A stretch of 64,000 bases of DNA from Streptomyces formicae (GTDB taxonomy: Bacteria; Actinomycetota; Actinomycetes; Streptomycetales; Streptomycetaceae), in assembly GCF_002556545.1 (NCBI RefSeq), contig NZ_CP022685.1, positions 6,612,001 to 6,676,000 on the forward strand, in the 5' to 3' direction. Positions within the stretch are counted from its first letter, which is position 1. Every line of letters begins with the position of its first letter. The notes below the pieces were generated by a model. It had not been told where the DNA came from, searched no databases, and worked only from the letters and a program-made list of their open reading frames with translations. Of this stretch, positions 16,106 to 25,526 are shown in pieces. A program made the translations under genes and the position numbers.

Positions 16106-16822
16106 TCAGCCCGTGCGGCGCAGGGCCTCGGAGAGGCGTCCCGCCGCGTCGATGACCGCCTGCGCGTGCATGCGGCCCGGGTGGCGGGTCAGGCGCTCGA
16201 TCGGTCCGGAGACCGAGACGGCGGCGACCACGCGGTTCGAGGGGCCGCGCACCGGCGCGGAGACCGAGGCGACGCCCGGCTCGCGCTCGCCGATCGACTG
16301 GGCCCAGCCCCTGCGGCGTACGCCGGAGAGGGCGGTGGCCGTGAAGCGGGCGCCCTGGAGGCCCCGGTGCAGGCGCTCCGGCTCCTCCCAGGCCATCAGG
16401 ATCTGGGCCGAGGAGCCCGCCTTCATGGTGAGCGTGGAGCCCACGGGGACCGTGTCCCGCAGGCCCGAGAGGCGCTCGGCCGCGGCGACACAGATGCGCA
16501 TGTCGCCCTGGCGGCGGTAGAGCTGCGCGCTCTCGCCCGTCACGTCGCGCAGGTGCGTGAGCACCGGGCCCGCCGTCGCCAGGAGGCGGTCCTCGCCCGC
16601 CGCGGCGGCCAGCTCGGCCAGGCGCGGGCCGAGGATGAAACGGCCCTGCATGTCCCGCGCCACCATCCGGTGGTGTTCCAGTGCCACGGCGAGCCGGTGA
16701 GCCGTGGGTCGTGCGAGCCCGGTGGCCGCGACCAGCCCTGCGAGGGTGGCCGGACCGGACTCCAGGGCGCCCAAGACAAGGGCTGCCTTGTCGAGGACGC
16801 CTACGCCGCTAGAGTTGTCCAT
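16106..16822 (-). CDS. ndgR: IclR-family regulator NdgR
   Basis: This 238-residue IclR-type regulator has an N-terminal winged helix (ATLAGLVAATGLARPTAHRLAVALEHH) and a C-terminal effector-binding GAF-like domain ending in a segment with SVSAPVRGP and AAVSVSGP. Length and position, divergent from leuC, match NdgR/AreB of Streptomyces. That protein controls leucine biosynthesis and amino-acid-dependent growth and antibiotic production. A 19-bp dyad lies in the shared intergenic region. Start ATG 16822; an in-frame ATG 7 codons upstream is less likely. Confidence 0.92.
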   Translation of the reverse strand: MDNSSGVGVLDKAALVLGALESGPATLAGLVAATGLARPTAHRLAVALEHHRMVARDMQGRFILGPRLAELAAAAGEDRLLATAGPVLTHLRDVTGESAQLYRRQGDMRICVAAAERLSGLRDTVPVGSTLTMKAGSSAQILMAWEEPERLHRGLQGARFTATALSGVRRRGWAQSIGEREPGVASVSAPVRGPSNRVVAAVSVSGPIERLTRHPGRMHAQAVIDAAGRLSEALRRTG

Positions 16823-16845
16823 GCGTCGATACTCGCGTCTCACTC

Positions 16846-16875
16846 TGTGAAACGCAAGTTCACATTTCCGTGGAA
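16846..16875. promoter_or_regulatory. Candidate NdgR operator between ndgR and leuC
   Basis: The perfect arms TGTGAA (16846-16851) and TTCACA (16859-16864) flank 7 bases. A second small dyad, TTCC-GT-GGAA (16866-16875), follows immediately. It lies 24 bases upstream of the ndgR start. It is a good candidate for autoregulation and leuCD control. Confidence 0.6.
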
Positions 16876-17003
16876 CGCGCCACTCTGTACGAGCGATCCG
16901 CGGACCAACGGATTTCGCGGCCGACGTGCGGCACGAGGGGTACGCGCGTCGGCGATCAGATTCTCTAGTTGGGCCGGCGATGCGGCCGGTCGGAGGGAAA
17001 GCG

Positions 17004-18428
17004 ATGGGTAGGACACTCGCGGAGAAGGTCTGGGACGACCACGTCGTCCGGCGCGCCGAGGGCGAGCCCGACCTCCTCTACATCGATCTGCACCTGCTGC
17101 ACGAGGTGACCAGCCCCCAGGCCTTCGACGGCCTCCGCCAGGCGGGCCGCCAGGTGCGGCGGCTCGACCTCACCATCGCGACCGAGGATCACAACACCCC
17201 GACCCTCGACATCGACAAGCCCATCGCCGACCCGGTCTCGCGCGCCCAGCTGGAGACGCTGCGCAAGAACTGCGCCGAGTTCGGGGTGCGGCTGCACCCG
17301 CTGGGCGACGTCGAGCAGGGCGTCGTCCACGTGGTGGGACCGCAGCTGGGACTGACCCAGCCCGGCACCACCGTGGTCTGCGGCGACTCGCACACCTCCA
17401 CCCACGGCGCCTTCGGCGCGCTGGCGTTCGGCATCGGCACCTCCCAGGTCGAGCACGTCCTGGCCACCCAGACGCTGCCGATGGCCCGCCCGAAGACCAT
17501 GGCCATCACGGTCGACGGCGAACTGCCCGACGGCGTCACCGCCAAGGACCTCATCCTCGCCATCATCGCGAAGATCGGCACCGGCGGCGGCCAGGGCTAC
17601 GTCCTGGAGTACCGCGGCCCGGCCATCGAGAAGCTCTCGATGGAGGCCCGGATGACCATCTGCAACATGTCGATCGAGGCGGGCGCCCGCGCGGGCATGA
17701 TCGCCCCCGACGCGACCACGTTCGACTACATCAAGGGCCGCGCCCACGCCCCGCAGGGCGAGGACTGGGACGCCGCGGTGGCGTACTGGAACACCCTGAG
17801 GACCGATGACGACGCGGTCTTCGACGCCGAGGTCTACATCGACGCCACCTCGCTGGCGCCGTTCGTCACCTGGGGCACCAACCCCGGCCAGGGAGCGCCC
17901 CTTTCGGCGAGCGTCCCCGACCCGGCTTCGTACGAAGACGCTTCGGAGCGCCACGCCGCCGAAAAGGCCCTGGAGTACATGGGGTTGACCGCCGGGCAGC
18001 CGCTGCGCGACATCAAGGTCGACACCGTCTTCGTAGGTTCCTGCACCAACGGCCGCATCGAGGACCTGCGCGCGGCGGCCTCCATCGTCGAGGGCCGCAA
18101 AGTCGCCGACGGCGTACGGATGCTGGTCGTGCCCGGCTCGGTCCGGGTCGCGCTGCAGGCCGTCGAGGAGGGCCTGGACAAGGTCTTCACCGCCGCGGGG
18201 GCCGAATGGCGGCACGCGGGCTGCTCGATGTGCCTGGGCATGAACCCCGACCAACTGGCCCCCGGCGAGCGCTCGGCGTCCACCTCCAACCGCAACTTCG
18301 AGGGCAGGCAGGGCAAGGGCGGCCGCACGCACCTGGTCTCCCCGCAGGTCGCCGCCGCCACCGCCGTCACCGGCCACCTGGCCGCGCCCACCGATCTGTC
18401 CGACGCCCCCGTGACCGCCGGAGTCTGA
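17004..18428 (+). CDS. leuC: 3-isopropylmalate dehydratase large subunit
   Basis: This 474-residue aconitase-family subunit isomerises 2-isopropylmalate to 3-isopropylmalate in leucine biosynthesis, with LeuD as partner. The three 4Fe-4S cysteines are present at 347 (GSCTNGR), 407 and 410 (CSMCLG), at the usual positions. The substrate motif [12 protein letters not shown] is intact. The ATG at 17004 has a GGAGGGAAA ribosome site. It is followed after 5 bases by leuD, so the two are co-transcribed. Confidence 0.97.
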   Translation: MGRTLAEKVWDDHVVRRAEGEPDLLYIDLHLLHEVTSPQAFDGLRQAGRQVRRLDLTIATEDHNTPTLDIDKPIADPVSRAQLETLRKNCAEFGVRLHPLGDVEQGVVHVVGPQLGLTQPGTTVVCGDSHTSTHGAFGALAFGIGTSQVEHVLATQTLPMARPKTMAITVDGELPDGVTAKDLILAIIAKIGTGGGQGYVLEYRGPAIEKLSMEARMTICNMSIEAGARAGMIAPDATTFDYIKGRAHAPQGEDWDAAVAYWNTLRTDDDAVFDAEVYIDATSLAPFVTWGTNPGQGAPLSASVPDPASYEDASERHAAEKALEYMGLTAGQPLRDIKVDTVFVGSCTNGRIEDLRAAASIVEGRKVADGVRMLVVPGSVRVALQAVEEGLDKVFTAAGAEWRHAGCSMCLGMNPDQLAPGERSASTSNRNFEGRQGKGGRTHLVSPQVAAATAVTGHLAAPTDLSDAPVTAGV

Positions 18429-18433
18429 GAACC

Positions 18434-19027
18434 ATGGAAGCTTTCACCACGCACACCGGCCGGGCCGTACCGCTGCGCCGCAGCAACGTCGACACCGACC
18501 AGATCATCCCCGCGCACTGGCTGAAGAAGGTCACCAGGGACGGTTTCGAGGACGGACTCTTCGAGGCCTGGCGCAAGGACGGCGAGTTCGTCCTGAACAA
18601 GCCCGAGCGCCAGGGCGCCACGGTCCTGGTCGCGGGCCCCGACTTCGGTACGGGTTCCTCGCGCGAGCACGCCGTCTGGGCGCTGCAGAACTACGGCTTC
18701 AAGGCCGTCATCAGCTCCCGCTTCGCCGACATCTTCCGGGGCAACTCGCTGAAGAACGGCCTGCTCACCGTGGTGCTCGACCAGAAGGTCGTGGACGCGC
18801 TCTGGGAGCTGACGGAGAGCGAACCGCAGGCCGAGATCACCGTCGACCTGCGGGACCGCCAAGTCCGCGCGCAGGGCGTCACCGCCGACTTCGAACTCGA
18901 CGAGAACGCCCGCTGGCGGCTCCTGAACGGCCTGGACGACATCAGCATCACGCTCCAGAACGAGCCCGACATCGCCTCGTACGAGACCCGGCGCCCCTCC
19001 TACAAGCCCCGCACAGCGCAGGTCTGA
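18434..19027 (+). CDS. leuD: 3-isopropylmalate dehydratase small subunit
   Basis: This 197-residue swivelling-domain subunit partners LeuC. Family signatures are [14 protein letters not shown], the [13 protein letters not shown] substrate loop and [15 protein letters not shown]. Length and position are standard. It is followed by a strong hairpin terminator. Confidence 0.97.
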   Translation: MEAFTTHTGRAVPLRRSNVDTDQIIPAHWLKKVTRDGFEDGLFEAWRKDGEFVLNKPERQGATVLVAGPDFGTGSSREHAVWALQNYGFKAVISSRFADIFRGNSLKNGLLTVVLDQKVVDALWELTESEPQAEITVDLRDRQVRAQGVTADFELDENARWRLLNGLDDISITLQNEPDIASYETRRPSYKPRTAQV

Positions 19028-19045
19028 CATCCCGCAACACCCCCG

Positions 19046-19077
19046 TGTACCCCCAATCGTGGACGGTTGGGGGTACA
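19046..19077 (+). terminator. Terminator after leuD
   Basis: A 14-bp stem (19046-19059 with 19064-19077) has one T-G wobble and a TGGA tetraloop. It starts 18 bases after the leuD stop. Confidence 0.85.
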
Positions 19078-19265
19078 TCTGTGTGCGCCGCCCGAGGGGC
19101 CCCCGATGACCTGAATGGGTGGTCTCAACTCCCTTGGCTCGGAAGGGAGAAGAGGCTGGAAATCCCCTTGTACTCGGCCTGACCGGGTACCCTCAGGAGA
19201 GCGCCGGACGGCGGTAGTTACCCCCTGCGGAGGCGACAACTCGCCCTAGATGGCACAATCGGTGC

Positions 19266-19502
19266 ATGGAACGTGACAGCCAACTCGAGCTCTACGGGCT
19301 CGTCGCGGACCAACTGAAGGAAGCGCACTCACGGGTGCGTGCACTGCAAGTCCCGGAGGGCGTACGGATGGCGCTGACCCGGAAGCTGCTGGTCATTACG
19401 GCCGCGGCCAAACACGATCTCGCCGATGCGGCAAGGCGTCTGGAGCGATTGATGGCGTCCCTCGACGAAGCTGACGAGGGCCGATTCCCCGAAGACGCCT
19501 GA
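19266..19502 (+). CDS. Small helical uncharacterised protein
   Basis: This 78-residue, mostly helical, charged protein (LYGLVADQLKEAHSRVRAL and KHDLADAARRLERLMASL segments) has an acidic tail. It has no membrane helix or signal peptide and no domain I can name. A small gene at this position between leuD and hupS is, as far as I recall, usual in Streptomyces. Confidence 0.72.
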   Translation: MERDSQLELYGLVADQLKEAHSRVRALQVPEGVRMALTRKLLVITAAAKHDLADAARRLERLMASLDEADEGRFPEDA

Positions 19503-19584
19503 GCCACAAGCCTCAACATGCCTTCGAGGAACTCCGAGATGGTCTAGTTCGTTGCGGCACAAGGGTGATTAGGCCGTTTCGTGT

Positions 19585-19613
19585 TTGATTTGCGGTATAT
19601 ATCTGCCTAACGT
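19585..19613 (+). promoter_or_regulatory. Candidate hupS promoter
   Basis: TTGATT (19585-19590) and TAACGT (19608-19613) have a 17-base spacer, within an A+T-rich stretch. The predicted start is about 45 bases before the hupS GTG. Confidence 0.55.
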
Positions 19614-19664
19614 GCGAAAAAGCCGGAGTATTTCGCTCCCGGCAATGTCTCCGAAGGGGAAGAC

Positions 19665-20366
19665 GTGAACAAGGCGCAGCTCGTAGAAGCGATTGCCGAC
19701 AAGGTCGGAGGCCGCCAGCAGGCCGCCGACGCCGTGGACGCGGTCCTGGACGCCGTCGTCCGTGCCGTGGTCAGCGGAGACCGTGTTTCGGTCACCGGCT
19801 TCGGCTCGTTCGAGAAGGTCGACCGCCCGGCCCGCTACGCCCGCAACCCCCAGACCGGGGAGCGCGTGCGCGTCAAGAAGACCTCGGTTCCGCGGTTCCG
19901 CGCGGGCCAGGGCTTCAAGGACCTGGTGAGCGGCTCGAAGAAGCTCCCGAAGAACGACGTCGCGGTCAAGAAGGCCCCCAAGGGCAGCCTGACCGGCGGT
20001 GCTTCGGCGACCGTCAAGAAGGCCGCTGCCAAGAAGGCCAGCACCGCCAAGAAGGCCACGGCGACGGCGACGAAGGCCGCTGCCAAGAAGACCACCGCCA
20101 AGAAGTCCGCCGCGAAGAAGACCACGGCGACGGCGAAGAAGGCGGCCGCGAAGAAGGCCACCGCCAAGAAGACGGCGACGAAGGCCACGGCCAAGAAGGC
20201 CACGGCGACGGCGAAGAAGACCACCGCCAAGAAGGCCGCGCCCGCGAAGAAGGCCACCGCCAAGAAGACGGCGCCCGCCAAGAAGGCCACGGCCAAGAAG
20301 GCGCCCGCCAAGAAGTCCACGGCGCGCAAGACGACCGCCAAGAAGGCCACGGCCCGCAAGAAGTAA
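19665..20366 (+). CDS. hupS: HU-family nucleoid protein with histone H1-like tail
   Basis: This 233-residue protein has an N-terminal HU domain of about 90 residues ([16 protein letters not shown], then [21 protein letters not shown]). About 140 residues of Lys/Ala/Thr repeats ([12 protein letters not shown]) follow. The layout matches HupS, the sporulation-associated two-domain HU of Streptomyces that compacts spore chromosomes. The GTG start has a GAAGGGGAAG ribosome site. The repeat tail is encoded by highly repetitive DNA (about 20000-20360) and may vary in length among strains. Confidence 0.95.
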   Translation: MNKAQLVEAIADKVGGRQQAADAVDAVLDAVVRAVVSGDRVSVTGFGSFEKVDRPARYARNPQTGERVRVKKTSVPRFRAGQGFKDLVSGSKKLPKNDVAVKKAPKGSLTGGASATVKKAAAKKASTAKKATATATKAAAKKTTAKKSAAKKTTATAKKAAAKKATAKKTATKATAKKATATAKKTTAKKAAPAKKATAKKTAPAKKATAKKAPAKKSTARKTTAKKATARKK

Positions 20367-20390
20367 GGGCACCGAGGGCACTCACGCGCC

Positions 20391-20420
20391 GGGCCGGACT
20401 CCCACGGGGGAGCCCGGCCC
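20391..20420. terminator. Terminator between hupS and the convergent small gene
   Basis: The 13-bp arms 20391-20403 and 20408-20420 pair with one A-C mismatch around an ACGG loop. The hairpin lies between the ends of two convergent genes and can serve both. Confidence 0.75.
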
Positions 20421-20447
20421 GCGTCGTGTGCGCGCCCTGGCGCCGCC

Positions 20448-20651
20448 TCAAAACGTCTGCAGCGTCACCAGCGTGATGCGGCGCGAGGCGCCGTCGCCGT
20501 CGACCTCGATGCGCACGCGCTGTCCCGGCCGCAGCAGCCGCAGCCCGCCCGCGTCGAACGCGGGGGCCTCGAAGGGCACGGGCGTGCCGTCGTCGAGCAG
20601 CACGCTGCCGCTGCGGGTCTCGGAGTCGTACGTGTACGCGGTGGCCTGCAT
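20448..20651 (-). CDS. Small cold-shock-domain-like protein
   Basis: This 67-residue protein has an order of motifs like a cold-shock/OB fold: GSVLLDDGTPVPFEAPAFDAGG, then LRPGQRVRIEV and RRITLVTL. It lacks the classical aromatic RNP1 motif (KGFGFI), so nucleic-acid binding is only an inference. ATG 20651 is followed by MQATAYTYD. It may be transcribed with cofC, whose stop lies 59 bases upstream. Confidence 0.7.
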   Translation of the reverse strand: MQATAYTYDSETRSGSVLLDDGTPVPFEAPAFDAGGLRLLRPGQRVRIEVDGDGASRRITLVTLQTF

Positions 20652-20710
20652 GGGGGCAGCGTACTCAGTCGCACCCGGCCGTAGCCCGAGCGGCTCAGCG
20701 GCTCGGCGGT

Positions 20711-21346
20711 TCAGTCGGCGATCAGCAGCCGGGCCGCGGCCGCCGCGGTGCGCGGGCCGACGCCGAGCGCGAGGGCGGCCCGCAGGTCGTCGCCGGTGTC
20801 CACGTCCTGGCGTACGGAATCGACGCCGTCGAGCGCGAGTTCCACGGCGCCGGAAGCCGCGTGACCGGCGCGGGACGCGGTGCCGAATACCGGCCGCAAT
20901 TCCGTTCCCGCCGCCGCCGCGAGCAGTGTCGTGCCGATTCCGGCGGCATCGGGCAGGAAAGCACGGGGAAATGGGGCGGCACCGTCGAGCACCCTGGCCA
21001 ATTCCAGGGGGCGCAGCGCCGGCAGATCGGCGTTCAGGGCCGCGACGGCGACGTCGGGCCGTTCGGCGCGCACCGCGGCCGTTCCGTGCCGCAGAGCGGC
21101 GTTGAGGCCCTCCTGCGGCGTATCGGGGACGATCCGCGCGCCCAGCGCGGACAGCTCGCGGCCCGCCAGGGCGTCGTCCGTGACGACCACCACATCCCGC
21201 ACCGCGGGACAGGCCGCCGCGGCCGCCACGGTGTCCTGCGCGAACGCCAGGGCGAGACCCGGTCGCAGGCCGTCGCCAGCGGTCGCCGCCAGCCTGCTCT
21301 TGGCGCGCGCCAGCGGCTTCAGGGGTATGACCAGGGTCCACTGCAC
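20711..21346 (-). CDS. cofC: 2-phospho-L-lactate (or phosphoenolpyruvate) guanylyltransferase
   Basis: This 211-residue nucleotidyltransferase-fold protein acts in coenzyme F420 biosynthesis. It activates phospholactate or PEP with GTP. Visible motifs are the N-terminal VIPLKPLARAKSRLA, VVVVTDD, the NADLPAL metal/nucleotide loop and the FLPDAAGIGTT segment. I start at GTG 21346 (VQWTLVIPLK); upstream sequence in frame is not protein-like. Confidence 0.88.
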   Translation of the reverse strand: MQWTLVIPLKPLARAKSRLAATAGDGLRPGLALAFAQDTVAAAAACPAVRDVVVVTDDALAGRELSALGARIVPDTPQEGLNAALRHGTAAVRAERPDVAVAALNADLPALRPLELARVLDGAAPFPRAFLPDAAGIGTTLLAAAAGTELRPVFGTASRAGHAASGAVELALDGVDSVRQDVDTGDDLRAALALGVGPRTAAAAARLLIAD

Positions 21347-21511
21347 GGGCGCTCCGTCCTTCGCGTCGCGCCCATTGTGACCTGCTCTACCGAGAGGCTT
21401 GATGGGAGGAGCGGTGGGCGGAGACGGGTGGGCGTACGGTGTTCTCGACAGATAGGCAGCCTGGGGCGACACTTGTGCGGCCGACCAGGTTCATGGAGGA
21501 AGGTGTCCCGC

Positions 21512-22294
21512 GTGTCCCGCCGCAGAATCGGCTTCTGGTACCGCCTGGCGGCGGTCATCGCAAAACCGCCGCTGGTGGTTCTGTTCAAGCGGGACTGGCG
21601 TGGAATGGAACACATTCCGGCCGACGGCGGATTCATCACGGCGGTGAATCACAACTCGCATATCGACCCGTTCTCGTACGCGCACTTCCAGTACAACACG
21701 GGACGGGTGCCGCGTTTCCTGGCAAAGGACGGCCTTTTCAAGGGCGGTTTTGTCGCCAAGGTCATGAAGGGCACGGGCCAGATCCCGGTCTACCGCGAGA
21801 CCTCGAACGCGCTGGACGCCTTCCGCGCCGCGGTCGACGCCATCGAGCGCGGCGAGTGCGTCGCGTTCTACCCCGAGGGCACCCTCACCAGGGACCCCGA
21901 CATGTGGCCGATGGCCGCCAAGTCCGGTGCCGCGCGGGTCGCCCTGAAGACCAAGTGCCCGGTGGTTCCCGTCGCCCAGTGGGGCGCCAACCTCGCCCTG
22001 CCGCCGTACAGCAAGAAGCCCTCCTTCTTCCCCCGCAAGACCCTTCAGGTGAAGGCCGGAGCCCCCGTCGACCTGTCGCGCTTCTACGACAAGGAGCCGA
22101 CCGCCGAGGTGCTGCGCGAGGTGACCGAGACCATCATGGCCGCGATCACCGAACTCCTGGAGGAGGTCAGGGGCGAGAAGGCCCCAGAGACGCCGTACGA
22201 CCCGCGCAGGGCACGGCGTGAGCAACGACGCAAGGCGGCGGGTGCCACCGCACCCCCGAGCACCGCGGACAGCACCCCGGAGGACAGCAAGTGA
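21512..22294 (+). CDS. PlsC-type lysophospholipid acyltransferase
   Basis: This acyltransferase of about 260 residues probably makes phosphatidic acid from lysophosphatidic acid at the membrane. The catalytic H(X)4D is NHNSHIDP, the substrate motif is FYPEGTLTRDP, and an ALPPYSKKP region lies near the C-terminus. An N-terminal hydrophobic patch (YRLAAVIAKPPLVVLF) may dock it to the membrane. GTG codons at 21503 and 21512 are in frame, and the second has the better-spaced ribosome site. The end overlaps gpsA by 4 bases, linking two steps of phospholipid synthesis. Confidence 0.9.
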   Translation: MSRRRIGFWYRLAAVIAKPPLVVLFKRDWRGMEHIPADGGFITAVNHNSHIDPFSYAHFQYNTGRVPRFLAKDGLFKGGFVAKVMKGTGQIPVYRETSNALDAFRAAVDAIERGECVAFYPEGTLTRDPDMWPMAAKSGAARVALKTKCPVVPVAQWGANLALPPYSKKPSFFPRKTLQVKAGAPVDLSRFYDKEPTAEVLREVTETIMAAITELLEEVRGEKAPETPYDPRRARREQRRKAAGATAPPSTADSTPEDSK

Positions 22295-23319
22295 CGAACC
22301 CCGTGAACTCGGCGGGACCGGTGAAGGCCGCCGTCTTCGGAACGGGCTCCTGGGGTACGGCCTTCGGCATGGTGCTCGCCGACGCGGGGTGCGACGTCAC
22401 CCTGTGGGGCCGCCGCGCCGAACTCGCCGACGCGGTCAACTCCACCCGCACCAACCCCGACTACCTCCCCGGTGTCGAGCTTCCGGAGAACCTCAGGGCG
22501 ACCACCGACCCGGCAAAAGCCGCGGACGGCGCCGACTTCACCGTGCTCGCGGTGCCCTCGCAGACGCTGCGCCAGAACCTCGCGGCCTGGGCCCCGCTGC
22601 TCGCCCCCGACACGGTCCTCGTCTCACTCATGAAGGGCGTCGAACTCGGCTCCGCGATGCGGATGAGCGAGGTCGTCGAGGACGTCACGAAGGTCCCCGG
22701 GGACCGCGTCGCCGTCGTCACCGGGCCCAACCTGGCCCGTGAGATCGCCGCCAGGCAGCCCGCCGCCGCGGTGGTGGCCTGCCGGGACGAGGCGGTCGCG
22801 CAGCGCCTCCAGACGGCCTGCCACACCCCGTACTTCCGCCCGTACACCAACACCGACGTGGTCGGCTGCGAGCTCGGCGGCGCCGTCAAGAACGTCATCG
22901 GGCTCGCCGTCGGCATCGCGGACGGCATGGGCCTCGGCGACAACGCCAAGGGCTCGCTCATCACGCGCGGCCTCGCCGAGACCACCCGGCTCGGCCTCGC
23001 CATGGGCGCCGACCCGCTGACGTTCTCCGGACTCGCGGGCCTCGGCGACCTCGTGGCGACCTGCTCGTCGCCGCTCTCGCGCAACCACACCTTCGGCACC
23101 AACCTCGGCAAGGGCATGACCCTGGAGGAGACCATCGCGGTCACCAAGCAGACCGCGGAGGGCGTCAAGTCCTGCGAGTCGGTGCTGGATCTGGCCCGCA
23201 GGCACGGCGTCGACATGCCGATCACGGAGACGGTCGTGGGCATCGTGCACGAAGGCACCCCGCCGATGGTCGCCCTCAAGGAGCTCATGTCGCGCAGCGC
23301 CAAGCCCGAGCGTCGCTGA
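22291..23319 (+). CDS. gpsA: NAD(P)-dependent glycerol-3-phosphate dehydrogenase
   Basis: This 342-residue enzyme makes sn-glycerol-3-phosphate for phospholipids from dihydroxyacetone phosphate. The Rossmann motif GTGSWG is at 17-22. The catalytic-site region CELGGAVKNVIGLAVGI and the GLGDLVATCSSPLSRN signature are intact. The GTG start overlaps the acyltransferase stop (GTGA), indicating translational coupling. Confidence 0.96.
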   Translation: MTNPVNSAGPVKAAVFGTGSWGTAFGMVLADAGCDVTLWGRRAELADAVNSTRTNPDYLPGVELPENLRATTDPAKAADGADFTVLAVPSQTLRQNLAAWAPLLAPDTVLVSLMKGVELGSAMRMSEVVEDVTKVPGDRVAVVTGPNLAREIAARQPAAAVVACRDEAVAQRLQTACHTPYFRPYTNTDVVGCELGGAVKNVIGLAVGIADGMGLGDNAKGSLITRGLAETTRLGLAMGADPLTFSGLAGLGDLVATCSSPLSRNHTFGTNLGKGMTLEETIAVTKQTAEGVKSCESVLDLARRHGVDMPITETVVGIVHEGTPPMVALKELMSRSAKPERR

Positions 23320-23353
23320 CTGTTTTTGGGACAGCGGGTACTCTCGACGCGAT

Positions 23354-24535
23354 ATGAGCAGCGAGAACCTCCCCCAGAGCCCTGAGCAGCACCCCGAGTC
23401 GAGCTCTGAGCGGCCGCTCCGCAAGCCGCGCGTGGCCGTCGTGTTCGGCGGCCGCAGCTCGGAACACGGCATCTCCGTGGTCACGGCGGGCGCCGTGCTG
23501 AGCGCGATCGACCGTGCCAAGTACGACGTGCTGCCGATCGGCATCACCACGGACGGCCGTTGGGCGCTGACCGCCGACGAGCCGGAGCGGATGGCGATCG
23601 CCGACCGGCAGATGCCGAACGTGGACGACCTCTCCGACTCCGTGGAGGGCGGTGTCCTGCTGCCCCTGGCACCCGGCAACCGCGAGGTCGTCTACAGCGA
23701 GCCGGGTTCCGTGCCCAAGGCGCTCGGCGAGGTCGACGTCGTCTTCCCGATGCTGCACGGTCCCTACGGAGAGGACGGCACCCTCCAGGGGCTGCTGGAG
23801 CTCTCCGGAGTGCCCTACGTCGGCTCCGGAGTCCTCGCCTCGGCCGTCGGCCAGGACAAGGACTACATGAAGCGGGTGTTCACGTCCTTCGGACTGAACG
23901 TCGGCCCCTACCTGGTGATCCGGCCGCGCGAGTGGCAGCAGGACGAGGCGGGCGCCCGGCAGCGCATCGCGGACTTCGCGGGCGAGCACGGCTGGCCGCT
24001 GTTCATCAAGCCCGCGCGCGCGGGCTCCTCGATCGGCATCACGAAGGTCGACTCCTTCGAGGGCCTGGACGAGGCGATCGCCGAGGCGCAGCGGCACGAC
24101 CCGAAGATCCTCATCGAGGCGCTGCTCCGGGGCCGTGAGATCGAGTGCGGCGTCCTGGAGTTCGAGGACGGGCCGCGCGCGAGCGTCCCCGCCGAGATCC
24201 CGCCGGTGCAGGCGCACGACTACTACGACTTCGAGGCGAAGTACATCGACTCGACGCCCGGCATCGTGCCCGCCCCGCTGACGCCCGAGGAGACCGCGGA
24301 GATCCAGCGGCTCGCGGTCGAGGCGTTCGAGGCGGCGTCCTGCGAGGGCCTGGTGCGCGCGGACTTCTTCCTCACCGAGGACGGCGAGTTCGTGATCAAC
24401 GAGATCAACACGATGCCGGGCTTCACGCCCATCTCGATGTACCCGCAGATGTGGGAGAAGAGCGGCGTCGGCTACGCGGAGCTGGTGGACCGGCTCATCC
24501 AGGCCGCGCTGAACCGCTCGACGGGCCTGCGCTGA
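23354..24535 (+). CDS. ddlA: D-alanine--D-alanine ligase
   Basis: This 393-residue ATP-grasp ligase makes the D-Ala-D-Ala dipeptide for peptidoglycan. Signatures are VVFGGRSSEHGIS, HGPYGEDGTLQGLLELSGVPYVG, the ATP-grasp KPARAGSSIGI and the C-terminal metal/nucleotide motif EINTMPGFT. A short charged leader precedes the fold. It lies 34 bases after gpsA and ends at a strong terminator. Confidence 0.97.
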   Translation: MSSENLPQSPEQHPESSSERPLRKPRVAVVFGGRSSEHGISVVTAGAVLSAIDRAKYDVLPIGITTDGRWALTADEPERMAIADRQMPNVDDLSDSVEGGVLLPLAPGNREVVYSEPGSVPKALGEVDVVFPMLHGPYGEDGTLQGLLELSGVPYVGSGVLASAVGQDKDYMKRVFTSFGLNVGPYLVIRPREWQQDEAGARQRIADFAGEHGWPLFIKPARAGSSIGITKVDSFEGLDEAIAEAQRHDPKILIEALLRGREIECGVLEFEDGPRASVPAEIPPVQAHDYYDFEAKYIDSTPGIVPAPLTPEETAEIQRLAVEAFEAASCEGLVRADFFLTEDGEFVINEINTMPGFTPISMYPQMWEKSGVGYAELVDRLIQAALNRSTGLR

Positions 24536-24555
24536 CCGCCCCCGGGCCGGCCGCC

Positions 24556-24583
24556 CCCCAGGGGATCAGGCGATCCCCTGGGG
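24556..24583. terminator. Bidirectional terminator at ddlA / DUF3515 gene ends
   Basis: A perfect 12-bp inverted repeat (24556-24567 with 24572-24583) has an AGGC loop. Its right arm and loop lie inside the last codons of the convergent DUF3515 gene, whose stop is at 24566-24568. Confidence 0.85.
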
Positions 24584-25063
24584 AATGGTCTTCTTGATGG
24601 GCCCGGCGAAGTCCGTGAGCGGCCCCAGACCGTCCCCCGTGCGCTCCTCGGGCAGCCGCACCTCCACGTAGGCGAGGCGCGCCCCCGTAGTGAAGGTGTA
24701 GGAGCCGTCGTCGTTCTTCTGCAGGAGCCAGGCGACGCCGTTCACCTTCACGCCGTTCTTCGCGGCGTAGTCGGGATCGATCATCTCGGGGGGCCGCGGC
24801 ACACCGCAGCGCAGTATGATCGCCGGGTCTCCCCACCCGGCGGTCAGCTCCGACTCGGGCCCCGGGTCGGTGCGCTCGAGACCTTCGACCTTCTCCGGGA
24901 GCTGTTCGTGCAGGTCCCGGCAGAGCCCGGCGGCCTTCGCCTCCGGAGACGGAACCGTCACTGACGCCTCGTCGTCCGTAGAAGAACAGGCCGCTGTCGT
25001 GATCAACAGGGCGAGGGCGGACGTTCCTACGAGGCAGCGGCGCCGGAGACGGGGGATGTTCAC
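24566..25063 (-). CDS. DUF3515 family lipoprotein
   Basis: This 165-residue predicted lipoprotein has a twin-Arg-like charged start, a hydrophobic segment and the lipobox TAAC (ALALLITTAACSS). The mature part fits DUF3515, an actinobacterial family commonly found next to ddl, with a single conserved Cys pair (LCRDLH and RCGVPRP). Function is unknown; cell-envelope location is inferred. Its terminal codons form part of a shared terminator. Confidence 0.85.
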   Translation of the reverse strand: MNIPRLRRRCLVGTSALALLITTAACSSTDDEASVTVPSPEAKAAGLCRDLHEQLPEKVEGLERTDPGPESELTAGWGDPAIILRCGVPRPPEMIDPDYAAKNGVKVNGVAWLLQKNDDGSYTFTTGARLAYVEVRLPEERTGDGLGPLTDFAGPIKKTIPQGIA

Positions 25064-25083
25064 CGGGCCAGGGTAGACGGGGG

Positions 25084-25317
25084 CTACAAGTGCACGACCG
25101 GGCAGGTCAGAGTTCGGGTGATGCCGTCCACCTGCTGAACCTTCGCGACCACCATGCGGCCGAGCTCGTCCACCGTGTCCGCCTGTGCGCGCACGATGAC
25201 GTCGTAGGGTCCGGTCACGTCCTCGGCCTGAATCACTCCCGGGATCTTGCCGATCAGCTCGGCGACGGTCGACGCCTTGCCGACCTCTGTTTGGATCAGG
25301 ATGTACGCCTGTACCAC
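25084..25317 (-). CDS. Stand-alone Lrp/AsnC-type ligand-binding (RAM) domain protein
   Basis: This 77-residue protein consists only of the Lrp/AsnC effector-binding domain (YILIQTEVGKASTVAELIGKIPGV, then GPYDVIVRAQADTVDELGRMV). It has no helix-turn-helix. Such proteins form multimers that bind amino acids and may modulate full-length Lrp regulators. The GTG at 25317 has a GGAGG ribosome site. It lies 20 bases downstream of the DUF3515 gene start on the same strand. Confidence 0.88.
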   Translation of the reverse strand: MVQAYILIQTEVGKASTVAELIGKIPGVIQAEDVTGPYDVIVRAQADTVDELGRMVVAKVQQVDGITRTLTCPVVHL

Positions 25318-25526
25318 GGAACCTCCAGGGCGGCCACGAGGATCATGTGGGGAGAAGGGACGCCACGGTACCGCGTCACCGCTCGTCACGGGGAGACCCG
25401 GGGGAGCTGTGGCGCGCACATCGTGGTGGACGGACAACACAAGTTGACGGTCACGTCGACCGTACCGACGACAGTGGCGGCTCGCGACCGGGGGCCGGGC
25501 AGCGCGAAAGGGCATGGTGAGACTCG

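Noticed and set aside
19999..21105. Plus-strand frame of 368 codons overlapping the hupS tail and cofC
   Set aside because: It is an out-of-frame reading of the Lys/Ala repeat DNA, giving an Arg/Pro polymer. HU and CofC frames are well supported.
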